NCBI RefSeq assembly: GCF_024171925.1
Contig: NZ_JAMTCO010000005.1
Coordinates: forward strand, 62,001 to 126,000
From: Actinokineospora diospyrosa
GTDB lineage: Bacteria > Actinomycetota > Actinomycetes > Mycobacteriales > Pseudonocardiaceae
Length of the DNA stretch: 64,000 nt
Direction of reading: 5' to 3'
Part shown: piece after piece, positions 51,247 through 60,780 of the stretch
Position numbering within the stretch: the stretch's first letter is position 1
Layout of the letters: each line of letters opens with the position of its first letter
Translations under genes and position numbers: made by a program
The notes under the pieces: model-generated
Seen by the model: only the letters and a program-made list of their open reading frames with translations
Told to the model about the DNA's origin: nothing
Databases searched by the model: none

Positions 51247-51960
51247 ATGGGACAGCCGGTGAACGCGAACTGGCAGGGGTTCTGGTCGGACCTGCCGCAC
51301 GAGCGGGGGTTGGCCATCTGGGACAGTGCGCCGGGGGTGACCGCGACCGCGCAGCTGCCGCTGTTCGAGCAGCACTTCGCCATCGACCTGCCGGTGCTGG
51401 ACGTCGGCTGCGGCAACGGCACCCAGTCGGCAGCGCTCGCCGAGCACTACGGCCGGGTGCTCGGCCTGGACTTCGCGCCTGCCGCGATCGAGCACGCGAC
51501 CGCCCTGCACGCTGATTCAGGGGTCGACTTCCGCACCTTCGACCTCGCCGACCCCGCCGCCGCGACCGCCCTGCACGCCGAACTCGGCGACACCAACATC
51601 TACATGCGCGGCGTCCTGCACCAAATGCCCGACGAACGCCGCCCCGCTGCCGCCGCGTCCCTGGCGACCCTCTTGGGCGCCTCCGGCCACCTCTTCGCCG
51701 TCGAACTGGCCCCCGCAGCCGGGGACACGATCAAGGACGCCCTCTCCCAGAGCCCCACCGCCGTCCCCAAGATGCGCCAGGTCTTCAAGCACAACCTCAC
51801 CCCAGCCGCCTGGGTGGACGGCAAACTCCAGGAGGTCCTCGCCAGCGCAGGCCTCTCAATCCTCGACTCCGGCGCGATCATCCTCCAAGGCACCGACACC
51901 CTCCCCAACGGCGACCGCCTAGACCTTCCCATGACCTACGTCATCGCCCGCGCCGGCTAG
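51247..51960 (+). CDS. Class I SAM-dependent methyltransferase
   Basis: 237 residues. Motif I is LPVLDVGCGNGTQS, motif II VLGLDFAPAAIEHA, and motif IV-like TNIYMRGVLHQMP. The small-molecule methyltransferase fold is complete; the substrate is not readable. The ATG has GGAGG 5 bases upstream. It stands alone after a 195-bp gap from the adhesin terminator. Confidence 0.9.
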   Translation: MGQPVNANWQGFWSDLPHERGLAIWDSAPGVTATAQLPLFEQHFAIDLPVLDVGCGNGTQSAALAEHYGRVLGLDFAPAAIEHATALHADSGVDFRTFDLADPAAATALHAELGDTNIYMRGVLHQMPDERRPAAAASLATLLGASGHLFAVELAPAAGDTIKDALSQSPTAVPKMRQVFKHNLTPAAWVDGKLQEVLASAGLSILDSGAIILQGTDTLPNGDRLDLPMTYVIARAG

Positions 51961-52053
51961 CCCTTTCTACGCGCCCCCGCGCTCCGACCCCGCTGGACCC
52001 GGTCGGGGCGCGGGCCCCTGCGCCCTCTTCCCCTGGCGCCTCCCTCCCCCTCC

Positions 52054-52482
52054 ACATTCACCCGTTCCAGCGACAAAAGTTATCCACATGTCGATCTCCA
52101 CCACCCCTCTCCCAAGATCCACTGTCGGTCCCACCTAGTAGACTGGCCCTGGGGCCGCCCCCCGGAGAGGGTGGGGGCTGGGCGTCGCCCGACGCGCGCG
52201 GGGAGCCCGGCGCCGCGCTTGTAGCCGGTGCGCACCAGAAGCGGCTTCTCGCTCTACCGCCAGCGCCCCTCCGGGGGCGAAATCTCCCGCACCGCAGATT
52301 GCCGACGGCGTGCGCAAGGGTTCGCCGATCGCGACATCTCGCCTTGCTGGTCCCGACACCACCCACCTGCGGGAAGTCGCCTGCCTCGACTCCTGCTCCG
52401 CTGGCGACTTCGTTCCGCCAGTCGCACCTCTCACGCTTCGAAACTTCCTGACCTCGGGATCTGCGTCAGGAGGGTGACCTGT
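52054..52482 (+). repeat. Dispersed repeat type A, copy 4
   Basis: TTATCCACA at 52080-52088, arms CGACA and TGTCG, GATCT and AGATC, the string CCTAGTAGACTGGCCCTGGG and the GC box, as in the 1915-2890 array. It is about 430 bp from copy 5. Its 3' part diverges from the first array. Confidence 0.8.
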
Positions 52483-52700
52483 ATTCACCCGCTCCAGCGA
52501 CAGAAGTTATCCACATGTCGATCTCCACGCCCTCGTTTCAAGATCCACTGTCGGTGGGGCCCAGTAGACTGGACCAGGGACGCCCCCCGGAGAGGGTGGG
52601 GGCCGGGCGCAGGTCGACGCGTGCGCGCGGAGCGGGTGGCGGTGGGGTTGCCGGGGTGGGGCAGGGTCGCCGGTCGTGGGGTAGGCGGTTGGGGTGGGTT
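52483..52700 (+). repeat. Dispersed repeat type A, copy 5
   Basis: TTATCCACA at 52507-52515 with the same hairpin arms and GC box. It points at the phosphopantetheinyl transferase gene. The 873-bp stretch 51961-52833 holds these two copies and no supportable gene. Confidence 0.78.
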
Positions 52701-52833
52701 GGTGAGGGAAGCGCTGGCTGGGGTTGGGTGAAGCGACTCGTGGTGAGTGAGGTACCGGCGGTTCGCGGATGATCCGTGCCACGACGGGCCCCTGGGGGCC
52801 GGGGGGCTGGATAGGGTCGGGGCGTGGTGGACC

Positions 52834-53490
52834 GTGATTGAGCTGATCCTGCCCGCCGCCGTCGTGGCGGTGGAGGCGTTTGTTGATCCGCCGGGGGCTG
52901 TGTTGCTGCCGGAGGAGGAGCAGTTCGTCGCCAAGGCGGTGGACAAGCGGCGGCGGGAGTACACGACGGTTCGGCATTGTGCTCGGGAGGGGTTGGTGCG
53001 GCTCGGGCGCGAGCCGGTGGCGATCCTGCCGGGGGAGAAGGGGGCCCCGCAGTGGCCCGCCGGGGTGGTCGGCAGCATGACCCACTGCGCGGGGTACCGG
53101 GCCGCGGTGCTCGCCGAGTCCGCCGAGATCACCACCGTCGGCATCGACGCGGAGCCGCACGTGGGTCTGCCGGACGGCGTGCTGGACGCGGTCAGCCTCC
53201 CCGACGAGCGTGATCACCTCGCCGACTTGGCGCGCCGGGCGCCGGACGTGCACTGGGACAAGCTCCTGTTCGCCGCCAAGGAGAGCGTCTACAAGGCGTG
53301 GTTCCCCTTGGCCCGCAAGTGGTTGGGCTTCTCCGAAGCCCGCATCCGGCTCGCCGAGGATGGCACCTACACCGCCGACCTGCTCGTCCCCGGGCCCGTG
53401 GTCGACGGCGTCGAGGTCACCGGCTTCACCGGCCGCTGGATCACCGGCGACGGTCTGGTGATCGCCGCCATCGCGGTGCACCGGTCCTAA
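52834..53490 (+). CDS. 4'-phosphopantetheinyl transferase, EntD/Sfp type
   Basis: 218 residues. Signature blocks: GSMTHCAGYRAAVLA, TVGIDAEPH (metal-binding Asp/Glu) and LLFAAKESVYKAW (Glu and Lys of the KExxxK motif). It moves 4'-phosphopantetheine from CoA onto carrier domains of polyketide, peptide or fatty-acid synthases. The GTG at 52834 fits family length; the frame is open to 52747. No synthase is nearby, so it is probably a general activating enzyme. Confidence 0.93.
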   Translation: MIELILPAAVVAVEAFVDPPGAVLLPEEEQFVAKAVDKRRREYTTVRHCAREGLVRLGREPVAILPGEKGAPQWPAGVVGSMTHCAGYRAAVLAESAEITTVGIDAEPHVGLPDGVLDAVSLPDERDHLADLARRAPDVHWDKLLFAAKESVYKAWFPLARKWLGFSEARIRLAEDGTYTADLLVPGPVVDGVEVTGFTGRWITGDGLVIAAIAVHRS

Positions 53491-53622
53491 ACCCGGAACG
53501 ATCCGGGTACCCGGCCCGGAACGGCTCGGTCCCACCCGGTTGAGCTGGCGGTTTCGGCAAGCCGTGTTCCGGGAATAGCGCGGCGGTTGTCGCGGGGCAT
53601 TGCTTGTCGCATTCAGCTGAAT

Positions 53623-53656
53623 ACCTTCCTCATCGAAACCCCTGCGTGAGGAAGGT
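53623..53656 (+). promoter_or_regulatory. Hairpin hiding the ribosome site of the phosphatase gene
   Basis: ACCTTCCTCA (53623-53632) is fully complementary to TGAGGAAGGT (53647-53656), and the second arm contains the ribosome site GAGGAAGG for the ATG at 53665. Folding would block translation; an unknown signal or protein could open it. A run of TTTT follows, so partial termination is the other option. Confidence 0.6.
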
Positions 53657-53664
53657 TTTGCCCA

Positions 53665-55386
53665 ATGGACGCGAAACGACGATGGTTGGCCGCGGGAGCG
53701 GTCCTGTGTTTGGTCGGCGGTGTCTCCGGTTGGCTCTCGAGCACCGTCTCCGCCCAGCAGCCCGCCGCCGAGGTCGTGGTGGTGGGGGCCGGGGACATCT
53801 GCGGTTCCAACTGCAAGCAGACCGCTGACCTGGTGAAAGCCGCCAACCCGGCCGCGGTGTTCACCACCGGTGACAACGCTTACGAGAACGGCTCGCTCAG
53901 CGACTACCGGACCTACTACGAACCCGCGTGGGGCCAGTTCCGGTCATTGATCAAACCGACTCCCGGCAACCACGAGTACCAAACCAGTGGCGCGGCCGGG
54001 TATTGGGACTACTTCAACGGGACCGGCAACAACAACGGGATCGCGGGGGAGCGCGGCAAGGGGTACTACAGCTGGGACGTCGGCGACTGGCATTTCGTGG
54101 CGCTCAACAGCAACATCTCCATGTCCGCCGGGTCCGCGCAGGAGGTGTGGCTGCGCAACGACCTCAAGGCCACCGCCAAGCCGTGCACCGCGGCGTACTT
54201 CCACCACCCGCTGTTCACCCGCGGCTCGCACAGCCCCACCACCGCCGCGCGGCCGATCTGGCAGGCGCTCTACGACAACAAGGCCGACCTGATCCTCAAC
54301 GGCCACGACCACAACTACCAGCGCTACGCCCCGCAGCGCCCCGACGGCACCGCGGACGCCACCAACGGCATCCGCGAGGTCCTGGTCGGCACCGGCGGCC
54401 GCGCCTTCTACACCTTCTCCCGCACGATGCCGAACATCGAGGCCAGCAACGACAACACCTACGGCATCCTCAAGCTGACCCTGAACGCCACCGGCTACCG
54501 CGGCCAGTTCATCCCCGTCGCAGGCCGGACGTTCACCGACGACTTCTCCGGGGCGTGCAAACCCAAGGGCACCAGCGGTTTCTCCCTGACCGCCGACCCC
54601 GCGACCGTGGCGCCGGGCGGATCGACGACCACCAAGGTGACGGTCAGCGGCAGCGGGTCGGCAACCCTGAGCCTGTCCGGACTCCCGGCCGGGGTGACCG
54701 CGAGCATCGCGCCGAACCCGGTCACCGCGCCCGGTGCCGCGACCGTCACGCTCAACGCCGCAGCCAGTGCGACGCCGGGGACCAGCACGATCACGGTCAG
54801 CGGAACCGTTGCGGGGCAAACGAAAACGGCGACCTTCGCGCTGACGGTCGGGGCGCCCAGCAGTGACGTCTACTTCGACGACTTCGAGCGCGACACGGGG
54901 TGGGTGGGCAACGCGTCCGGCACCGACAACGCGTCAACCGGGGCCTGGGAACGCGGCGATCCCGAGGCCACGGCGGAGAACGGCGACAAGCAGCTCGGCA
55001 CCACGACCAGCGGCACGAACAACCTGGTCACCGGGCGTCTCGCCGGGTCGGGCGCGGGCAGTTACGACGTCGACGGCGGGCTGACCTCGGTGCGGTCCCC
55101 GGCGATCACGTTGCCGAGCGGGGCGCTGCGGCTGTCGTTGCGGTGGAGCGCCGGACTCGGCGCCAACGCGTCCACAGAGGACTACTTCCGGGTGAAGGTC
55201 CAGGACACCGTGGTGCTGGAGCAGAAGGGGACCGGCGCGCACGTCAACGGGTCGTGGCGCACCGCGTCGGTCGACCTGTCGGCGTTCGCCGGGCAGACGG
55301 TCCGCATCGTCGTCGAGGCGGCGGACGGCGGGTCGGCGAGCCTGGTGGAGGCCCAGGTCGACGACGTCCGGATCAGCCGGGGCTAG
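53665..55386 (+). CDS. Secreted metallophosphatase with Ig-like and C-terminal beta domains
   Basis: 573 residues. Signal peptide (cleaved near STVSAQ), calcineurin-like phosphoesterase domain with [30 protein letters not shown] and [10 protein letters not shown] giving the full metal-ligand set, an Ig-like repeat ([20 protein letters not shown]) and a C-terminal beta-sandwich ([14 protein letters not shown]). It probably hydrolyses phosphomonoesters outside the cell. It heads an operon with an MFS transporter 3 bases behind and a propeller protein. Confidence 0.93.
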   Translation: MDAKRRWLAAGAVLCLVGGVSGWLSSTVSAQQPAAEVVVVGAGDICGSNCKQTADLVKAANPAAVFTTGDNAYENGSLSDYRTYYEPAWGQFRSLIKPTPGNHEYQTSGAAGYWDYFNGTGNNNGIAGERGKGYYSWDVGDWHFVALNSNISMSAGSAQEVWLRNDLKATAKPCTAAYFHHPLFTRGSHSPTTAARPIWQALYDNKADLILNGHDHNYQRYAPQRPDGTADATNGIREVLVGTGGRAFYTFSRTMPNIEASNDNTYGILKLTLNATGYRGQFIPVAGRTFTDDFSGACKPKGTSGFSLTADPATVAPGGSTTTKVTVSGSGSATLSLSGLPAGVTASIAPNPVTAPGAATVTLNAAASATPGTSTITVSGTVAGQTKTATFALTVGAPSSDVYFDDFERDTGWVGNASGTDNASTGAWERGDPEATAENGDKQLGTTTSGTNNLVTGRLAGSGAGSYDVDGGLTSVRSPAITLPSGALRLSLRWSAGLGANASTEDYFRVKVQDTVVLEQKGTGAHVNGSWRTASVDLSAFAGQTVRIVVEAADGGSASLVEAQVDDVRISRG

Positions 55387-55389
55387 CTG

Positions 55390-56568
55390 GTGTACACGCG
55401 CGAACTCCCGCGCGAGGGGGCGCGGTCGGTGGCGGGTCTGCCCTCGACCGTGCTCGCCCTCGGCGTGGTCAGCCTGCTCACCGACATCTCCGCCGAGATG
55501 GTCACCGCCTTCCTGCCGATGTACCTGGTCTACGGCCTCGGCGCCGGGTACCTGCAACTCGGCGTCGTCGACGGCCTCTACACCGGCGCCACCGCACTGT
55601 TGCGACTCGCGGGCGGCCACTTCGCCGATCGGACCGGCCGTCCCAAGGCGGTCGCGCTGGTCGGGTACGGCTTGTCCGCGGTGACCAAGCTCGGCTTCCC
55701 GGCCGCTGGCGCAACGTTGCCACTGATCGGCGGGCTGGTCGCACTGGACCGGGCGGGCAAGGGAATCCGCACCGGGCCGCGCGATGCCATGATCACCCTC
55801 GCGAGCCCGCCCGCGTTGCTCGGCCGGGCGTTCGGTGTGCACCGGACGCTGGACACGATCGGCGCGTTGCTCGGTCCGGTGGTCGCGTTCGCCCTGATCG
55901 CCGCGGCCGCGCCAGGATCGGTGTTCGTGGTCAGCTTTGCGTTCGCCGTGGCCGGGGTGATCGTGTTGGCCGTTTGGGTGCGGGACCCGGGGGAGCGGGT
56001 CGAGCGCGCGAAGGTCGACTTCCGGGTGCTCCTGCGGCCGGAGTACCGGCGGGTGACCGTGGTGGCGACCGTGCTCGGGTTCGCCACGGTCAGCGACGCT
56101 TTCCTGCTCCTGGCGGCCCAGCAGCGCACCGGCGTCGACCCGAAATGGTTGCCACTGCTGCCGGTGGGAATCGCGGTGACCTTCCTGGCCTGCGCTCTCC
56201 CGGTTGGGCGGTTCGCGGACCGGGTCGGTCGGTGGCGGGTGTTCCTCGGCGGGCACCTGGTGCTGCTCGCGGTCTACGCACTGCTGCTCATCGGCGGCAA
56301 CTGGCTCGTGCTGATCGCCGCGCTCGGTCTGCACGGCCTGTTCTACGCGGCCACCGATGGCGTGCTCATGGCCTGCGTTGGTCCATTGTTGCCCGCCGGT
56401 CAGACGGCGAGCGGGCTGGCGGTCGTGCAGACCGCGCAAGCGCTTGCCCGGACCTGCGCGGCGGTGCTGTTCGGCGTGCTGGCGGGGTTCGGTGGGCTCG
56501 GTATGTCCTTTGTGTACTTCGGTCTCGCGCTCGCCGGGGCGATCGCGGTCGCGTGGAGGTGGCGGTGA
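55390..56568 (+). CDS. MFS transporter
   Basis: 392 residues with 12 predicted helices. It has LTDISAEMVTAFLPMYLVYG near the start, ADRTGRPKAVALVGYG (the MFS loop 2-3 motif, G-x-x-x-D-R-x-GRR variant), DRAGKGIRTGPRDAM and ADRVGRWRVFLGG in the second half. The DRxGKGxRTxPRDA pattern is seen in a subgroup of exporters. The GTG start is 3 bases after the phosphatase stop. Substrate unknown. Confidence 0.9.
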   Translation: MYTRELPREGARSVAGLPSTVLALGVVSLLTDISAEMVTAFLPMYLVYGLGAGYLQLGVVDGLYTGATALLRLAGGHFADRTGRPKAVALVGYGLSAVTKLGFPAAGATLPLIGGLVALDRAGKGIRTGPRDAMITLASPPALLGRAFGVHRTLDTIGALLGPVVAFALIAAAAPGSVFVVSFAFAVAGVIVLAVWVRDPGERVERAKVDFRVLLRPEYRRVTVVATVLGFATVSDAFLLLAAQQRTGVDPKWLPLLPVGIAVTFLACALPVGRFADRVGRWRVFLGGHLVLLAVYALLLIGGNWLVLIAALGLHGLFYAATDGVLMACVGPLLPAGQTASGLAVVQTAQALARTCAAVLFGVLAGFGGLGMSFVYFGLALAGAIAVAWRWR

Positions 56569-57491
56569 GGAAGCTCGTGGGTGTCGGTGCCCTGATGGCC
56601 CTGGTGGCGGCGACCGCGACGTATGTCGTGGTCGCCGCCGACCCGGGCGGTGAGATCGACCTCACTGCTCCGGACTCGCTGCTATACGTCGAGAACGGCC
56701 ACGTCGGCCGCGTGCCTATAGGCCAACCCGAGCCCGGTACGTCCAGCGACCTGTCGTGCCTACGCGTCTACTCCGCCGCCTCGACCACCGTCTGCCTTCG
56801 CTCAGTCGCCGTGCCGCCCAGCTTCGAAGCTGCCATCTACTCCGGCAACAACCTCGAAAGAACCCTGCCACTAGACGGAACCCCCAGCCGAGCCCGCGTC
56901 TCGCCTTCCGGCCGCTTAGTCGCCTGGACGGTCTTCCGCGAAGGCGACTCCTACATGCCTGCGGGTTACTTCTCCACCACAGCAGGCATCTACGACCGCC
57001 AGACCGGCACCCTGTACGGCTCCATGGAGGACTTCACGGTGCAAGGCATCGACTCCCGCGATCGCAACTTCTGGGGTATCACCTTCACCCCCGACGACAA
57101 GGGCTTCTACGCGACCCTCGCCACCAACAACACCACCTGGCTGATCAAAGGCGACCTCGCTACCCGAACCCTGACCCCCCTCCGGCAGAACGTCGAATGC
57201 CCTTCCCTCTCCCCAGACGGCACCCACCTCGCCTATAAGAAGCGCCTCGGCGACCATTGGCGCCTCCACACCTTGAACCTCGCAACCGGCACCGAGACCC
57301 CACTAGGCGAGCCCGAAGAGGTCGACGACCAAGCAGCGTGGCTCGACAACATCACCGTCGCGTACGCGCGCCCCTCCGGCCGCAACGGCCCACCTGCCAT
57401 CTACCGATTGCCCATCGCACCTAACGCGACACCCGTGCTGCTCAAGTTGAACGCCACGTCCCCAGCCGTAACCACACAGCTAGTCCGGTAG
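56565..57491 (+). CDS. TolB-like (PD40) beta-propeller protein, membrane-anchored
   Basis: 308 residues. The GTG start overlaps the MFS stop (GTGA). An N-terminal hydrophobic segment (GVGALMALVAATATYVVVAA) serves as signal or anchor. The rest is a PD40-type propeller: SPSGRLVAWTVFREG, FTPDDKGFYATLA, SLSPDGTHLAYKK. Acts as an extracytoplasmic binding or sensor protein with the MFS transporter. The end overlaps the convergent ABC permease by 12 bases. Confidence 0.86.
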   Translation: MRKLVGVGALMALVAATATYVVVAADPGGEIDLTAPDSLLYVENGHVGRVPIGQPEPGTSSDLSCLRVYSAASTTVCLRSVAVPPSFEAAIYSGNNLERTLPLDGTPSRARVSPSGRLVAWTVFREGDSYMPAGYFSTTAGIYDRQTGTLYGSMEDFTVQGIDSRDRNFWGITFTPDDKGFYATLATNNTTWLIKGDLATRTLTPLRQNVECPSLSPDGTHLAYKKRLGDHWRLHTLNLATGTETPLGEPEEVDDQAAWLDNITVAYARPSGRNGPPAIYRLPIAPNATPVLLKLNATSPAVTTQLVR

Positions 57492-59900
57492 TGCTGCCGC
57501 GTCCACCGGGCGGGTCTTCGTGGCTCGCCAGGTGGGGATAAGAGTGGAGGCGAGGGTAAGAGCGGTCATGACGCCCAGGATGGTCAGGTAGATCCAGGCC
57601 GGGCCCATGGGGAAGATCGAGTCGGAGACGACCAGGCTGAAGGGAACCAGGGTGCCCGCGGAGACCAGGGTGCCCAGGATCAGGCCGACCAGGGCGACCA
57701 TGACGCCCTCCGTGGCCATCATGCGCAGGACCTGGCCCCGGCTCGAGCCGGTCAACCGCTGCAGGCCGAACTCCCGTCGGCGGGCGGCGGTCGCCATGAC
57801 CAGGGTGTTCACCACCGAGATCACCGTGTAAGCCATGATCATCCCGACCAGGGTGTAGTTCACCCACAGCCCCACTTCCTGGCCCTCGTTGAACGCCGCC
57901 GTCACGGTGGCGCGGTCGCCGACCATGGCGCCGGGCACGGTGGCGACCGCCGCCGCTACCGCTGCTGGGTCGCCGCGGACGAGGATCTGCTGGGGGAGGT
58001 CCTCGCTGGTGTGGGGGAGGACGAGGGCGGCTGGCATCAGGACGGTTTCGAAGCCGGTCACGCCTACGAAGGTGGCGGTAACGGTCACGTCAACGTCTGC
58101 GCCGTCCCCTAGGCGGAGGGTGATGTGGTTGCCGACGCGGTAGCCCATGGACTCTGGGACGGCGATGGAGGTGCCGGTCAGGTTGTCTATAGAGCCAGCG
58201 GTGACGGTGACCGCTGTGGTGGCGGCGATGTCGCCGGAGACGGCGTGAGTGGGGAAGCCGTCGTCGTCTTGGCCGTCGTTGAAGGGGGCTATGACGAAAA
58301 CGTGGGTACTGCTCAGGTTGGTGGCGGCTGTGATGCCCGGCGTGGTTCGCAGGCGGTCAGCCAGGTCTAGGGGGAGGCCGCCGGTGGTCGAGGTGACGAT
58401 GGTGTCAGCGCGAAGGGTGGCTGCGTAGGCCTCTCGCGCTACCTCGTCTTGAGTCGTCTGGAGGTAGATGTTCGCGGTAGCGATACCGGTCGCCAGCATG
58501 ATCGGGGTTACGGCGGCGGCTAGACGGACTGTGCGGGCTCGGGCGTTGAGTAGCCCTAGTTCGCCCGCGACACCGGTGACCGCGCGCAGCGGCCAACGCA
58601 GCACCGCCACCAAGACCCGGGTGATCCCAGGCGAGATCAACGCGAGCGCGATAGCCCACAGCATCACCGATGGGCCTGCCGTGCTCGCGGCGACCGGACC
58701 CTCCATGACCGCGACCGTCACGATCGCCAGCGCGATACCGCCGCCGGTGGCCAGCAACGCCAGGATCGCGCGCGGCACGCTCAGCCACCGGGTGTCCAGC
58801 GCCGAGTCCGTCAGCGCCTCCGTCGGCCGGGTCCGCGCCGCCCGCCGGGCCGCGATCAGCGCCGCGCCCACGGTGGTCAACAGCCCCGCCCCGACCGCGA
58901 TCACCAACGGGATCCAGCCCTGGTGGAACACGACCCCCTCGGCCACCACGCCCTTGTCCACCAGCACCCCGAACAGCCACTCGCCGATCCAGCGCCCCGG
59001 CAGGCAGCCCAGCGCCGTCGCCACGACCCCGACCAGCAGCGCCTCGGCGAGCACCATCCACCGCAGCTGACCCGGCGTGGTGCCCACCGCCCGCAGCAGA
59101 GCCAGCTCACGCGACCGCTGGCGCACCGACAGACCCAGCGTCGACGCGACCACGAACAGCGCCGTCATCGTCGCTAGGCCACCGATCACCCCGGCAAGCG
59201 CGATGAGCCCGTCGCCCTTGGCCTCCGCGTCCGGGTGTTCCACCAGCCCACGGTCATCCCCCGTGAGTACCTGGCCGTACCTGCCTAGAGCGGTCGCAAG
59301 AGCCTCTATGTCTGTCCCCGGCGATGCCACGACTGACACGGTGTCCACGGTGGACCTACCGGCGAGCTCGGCCACGTCCTGCTCGGCGAACAGCGGCACG
59401 TTTGAGGTCCCCGCGACCACGAACTCTCGCGACTTCCCCCGATAGGAGACCGTGACCTTCTCACCAGCCTGGGCAGGTAGCCATACCTGTCCACGCTGAG
59501 TCGTCTTACCCACAGAAGCAGAACCGTGCCCGGTAGCGGGAACGCCATCGATCGCGACCGGGAACGAGAAGTCCGCTACCGCCGACTGCACTCCGCGCAC
59601 TGTCTTGACCTGGTCGACGACAGTTGGCGCCAACCGCACGCGCTCGGGCAGCAGCGCGGTGTCCGTGTGGTGCTTACCGCCATCCTCGTCCGGGTCGTCC
59701 CTGGACAGCTCGAACTTGTGCGGAGCGACGACCTGCAGGTCCGCGTGCGCCAACCGCTCCGGTGGGATCGCCGTGCGAATGCCCGTCTCCATCAGGCCGG
59801 CACAGGCGAGGATCAGCGCCGCACCGAAGAAGAGGGCGATGAACGTCCCCAGGAAGCCGCCCTTACGGAAACGCAAGGTGCGTAGGGCAAGCGCGAGCAT
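57480..59900 (-). CDS. ABC transporter permease, FtsX/MacB type (two FtsX domains)
   Basis: 806 residues. MLALALRTLRFRKGGFLGTF starts a first membrane helix, then a MacB-type periplasmic domain, three FtsX helices (about residues 250-370), a linker helix, a second periplasmic domain and three more helices. The motif LRAVGTTPGQLRWMVLAEALLVG is typical of FtsX permeases. It belongs to the macrolide/lipoprotein exporter family. The start overlaps the ATPase stop (TAATG), so the pair is coupled. Confidence 0.92.
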   Translation of the reverse strand: MLALALRTLRFRKGGFLGTFIALFFGAALILACAGLMETGIRTAIPPERLAHADLQVVAPHKFELSRDDPDEDGGKHHTDTALLPERVRLAPTVVDQVKTVRGVQSAVADFSFPVAIDGVPATGHGSASVGKTTQRGQVWLPAQAGEKVTVSYRGKSREFVVAGTSNVPLFAEQDVAELAGRSTVDTVSVVASPGTDIEALATALGRYGQVLTGDDRGLVEHPDAEAKGDGLIALAGVIGGLATMTALFVVASTLGLSVRQRSRELALLRAVGTTPGQLRWMVLAEALLVGVVATALGCLPGRWIGEWLFGVLVDKGVVAEGVVFHQGWIPLVIAVGAGLLTTVGAALIAARRAARTRPTEALTDSALDTRWLSVPRAILALLATGGGIALAIVTVAVMEGPVAASTAGPSVMLWAIALALISPGITRVLVAVLRWPLRAVTGVAGELGLLNARARTVRLAAAVTPIMLATGIATANIYLQTTQDEVAREAYAATLRADTIVTSTTGGLPLDLADRLRTTPGITAATNLSSTHVFVIAPFNDGQDDDGFPTHAVSGDIAATTAVTVTAGSIDNLTGTSIAVPESMGYRVGNHITLRLGDGADVDVTVTATFVGVTGFETVLMPAALVLPHTSEDLPQQILVRGDPAAVAAAVATVPGAMVGDRATVTAAFNEGQEVGLWVNYTLVGMIMAYTVISVVNTLVMATAARRREFGLQRLTGSSRGQVLRMMATEGVMVALVGLILGTLVSAGTLVPFSLVVSDSIFPMGPAWIYLTILGVMTALTLASTLIPTWRATKTRPVDAAALPD

Positions 59901-60682
59901 TACGCCACCGCCCAAGCGCCCAGGTGGGTCATCCGCTCAGCCACCGCGTCTGCCGTCGGCTGGTAGAGCTCACCGACGAGCCCGCCGTCGGCTAGGAACA
60001 CCACACGGTCGGCGAAGGAGGCCGCCACCGGGTCGTGCGTGACCATCACGATCGTCTGCCCACTCGTAGACACTGCCTGCCGCAACAGGCCCAAGACCTC
60101 GCGCGCCGTCCGCGTGTCCAGAGCGCCGGTAGGTTCATCAGCGAAGATCACGGCAGGGCGGGTGACGAGCGCCCGCGCGATTGCCACACGCTGCTGCTGC
60201 CCACCGGACAACTGCGCGGGCCGGTGGCCCAACCGGTTCTCCAAACCGACCCGGCGCACCACCTCCGCCATGGCGGCCTTCTCCGGCCTCCGTCCCGCCA
60301 GCCGCAACGGCAGCGCGATGTTCTGAGCGACCGTCAACGCGGGCAACAGGTTGAACGCCTGGAAGATGAACCCGATCTTGTCCCGCCGGAGCCGGGTCAA
60401 CTGCCGCTCACCGAGCTTGGTGAGCTCAACACCGTCCAGCTCCACAGAACCGTCGGTAGGCCTATCGAGCCCGGCAGCGCAATGCAGGAAGGTGCTCTTA
60501 CCTGAGCCAGATGGCCCCATCACCGCCGTGAAAGTCCCCCGCTGGAACTCCGCGCTCACCCCAGCGAGCGCGGCGACCGCCCCACTGCCCTTCCCGTAGA
60601 CCTTCCGCACCCCAGACAGGCGCACAGCCACCGCGCCCTGTCGCGCCGCCTGGTTGTCCACCGCCCACCCACTGCTGCTCAC
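59900..60682 (-). CDS. ABC transporter ATPase, LolD/MacB type
   Basis: 260 residues. Walker A GPSGSGKS, Q-loop FQAFNLLP, signature LSGGQQQR, Walker B VIFADEPTGALD and switch His VTHD are all intact. It powers the FtsX-type permease encoded next. The pair resembles antimicrobial-peptide or lipid exporters, but no regulator is adjacent. Its N-terminus holds an extra 15 or so residues, so the start may be slightly downstream. Confidence 0.95.
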   Translation of the reverse strand: MSSSGWAVDNQAARQGAVAVRLSGVRKVYGKGSGAVAALAGVSAEFQRGTFTAVMGPSGSGKSTFLHCAAGLDRPTDGSVELDGVELTKLGERQLTRLRRDKIGFIFQAFNLLPALTVAQNIALPLRLAGRRPEKAAMAEVVRRVGLENRLGHRPAQLSGGQQQRVAIARALVTRPAVIFADEPTGALDTRTAREVLGLLRQAVSTSGQTIVMVTHDPVAASFADRVVFLADGGLVGELYQPTADAVAERMTHLGAWAVA

Positions 60683-60780
60683 GTCCCGCTCCCCACGCCA
60701 TTCGGACCTGGGAACGACGTTATGGCGGCAAGCGGCCAGGACCCATGGCGCTGGCCCGCGTGTTCGGGGTAGGGCTAGCC

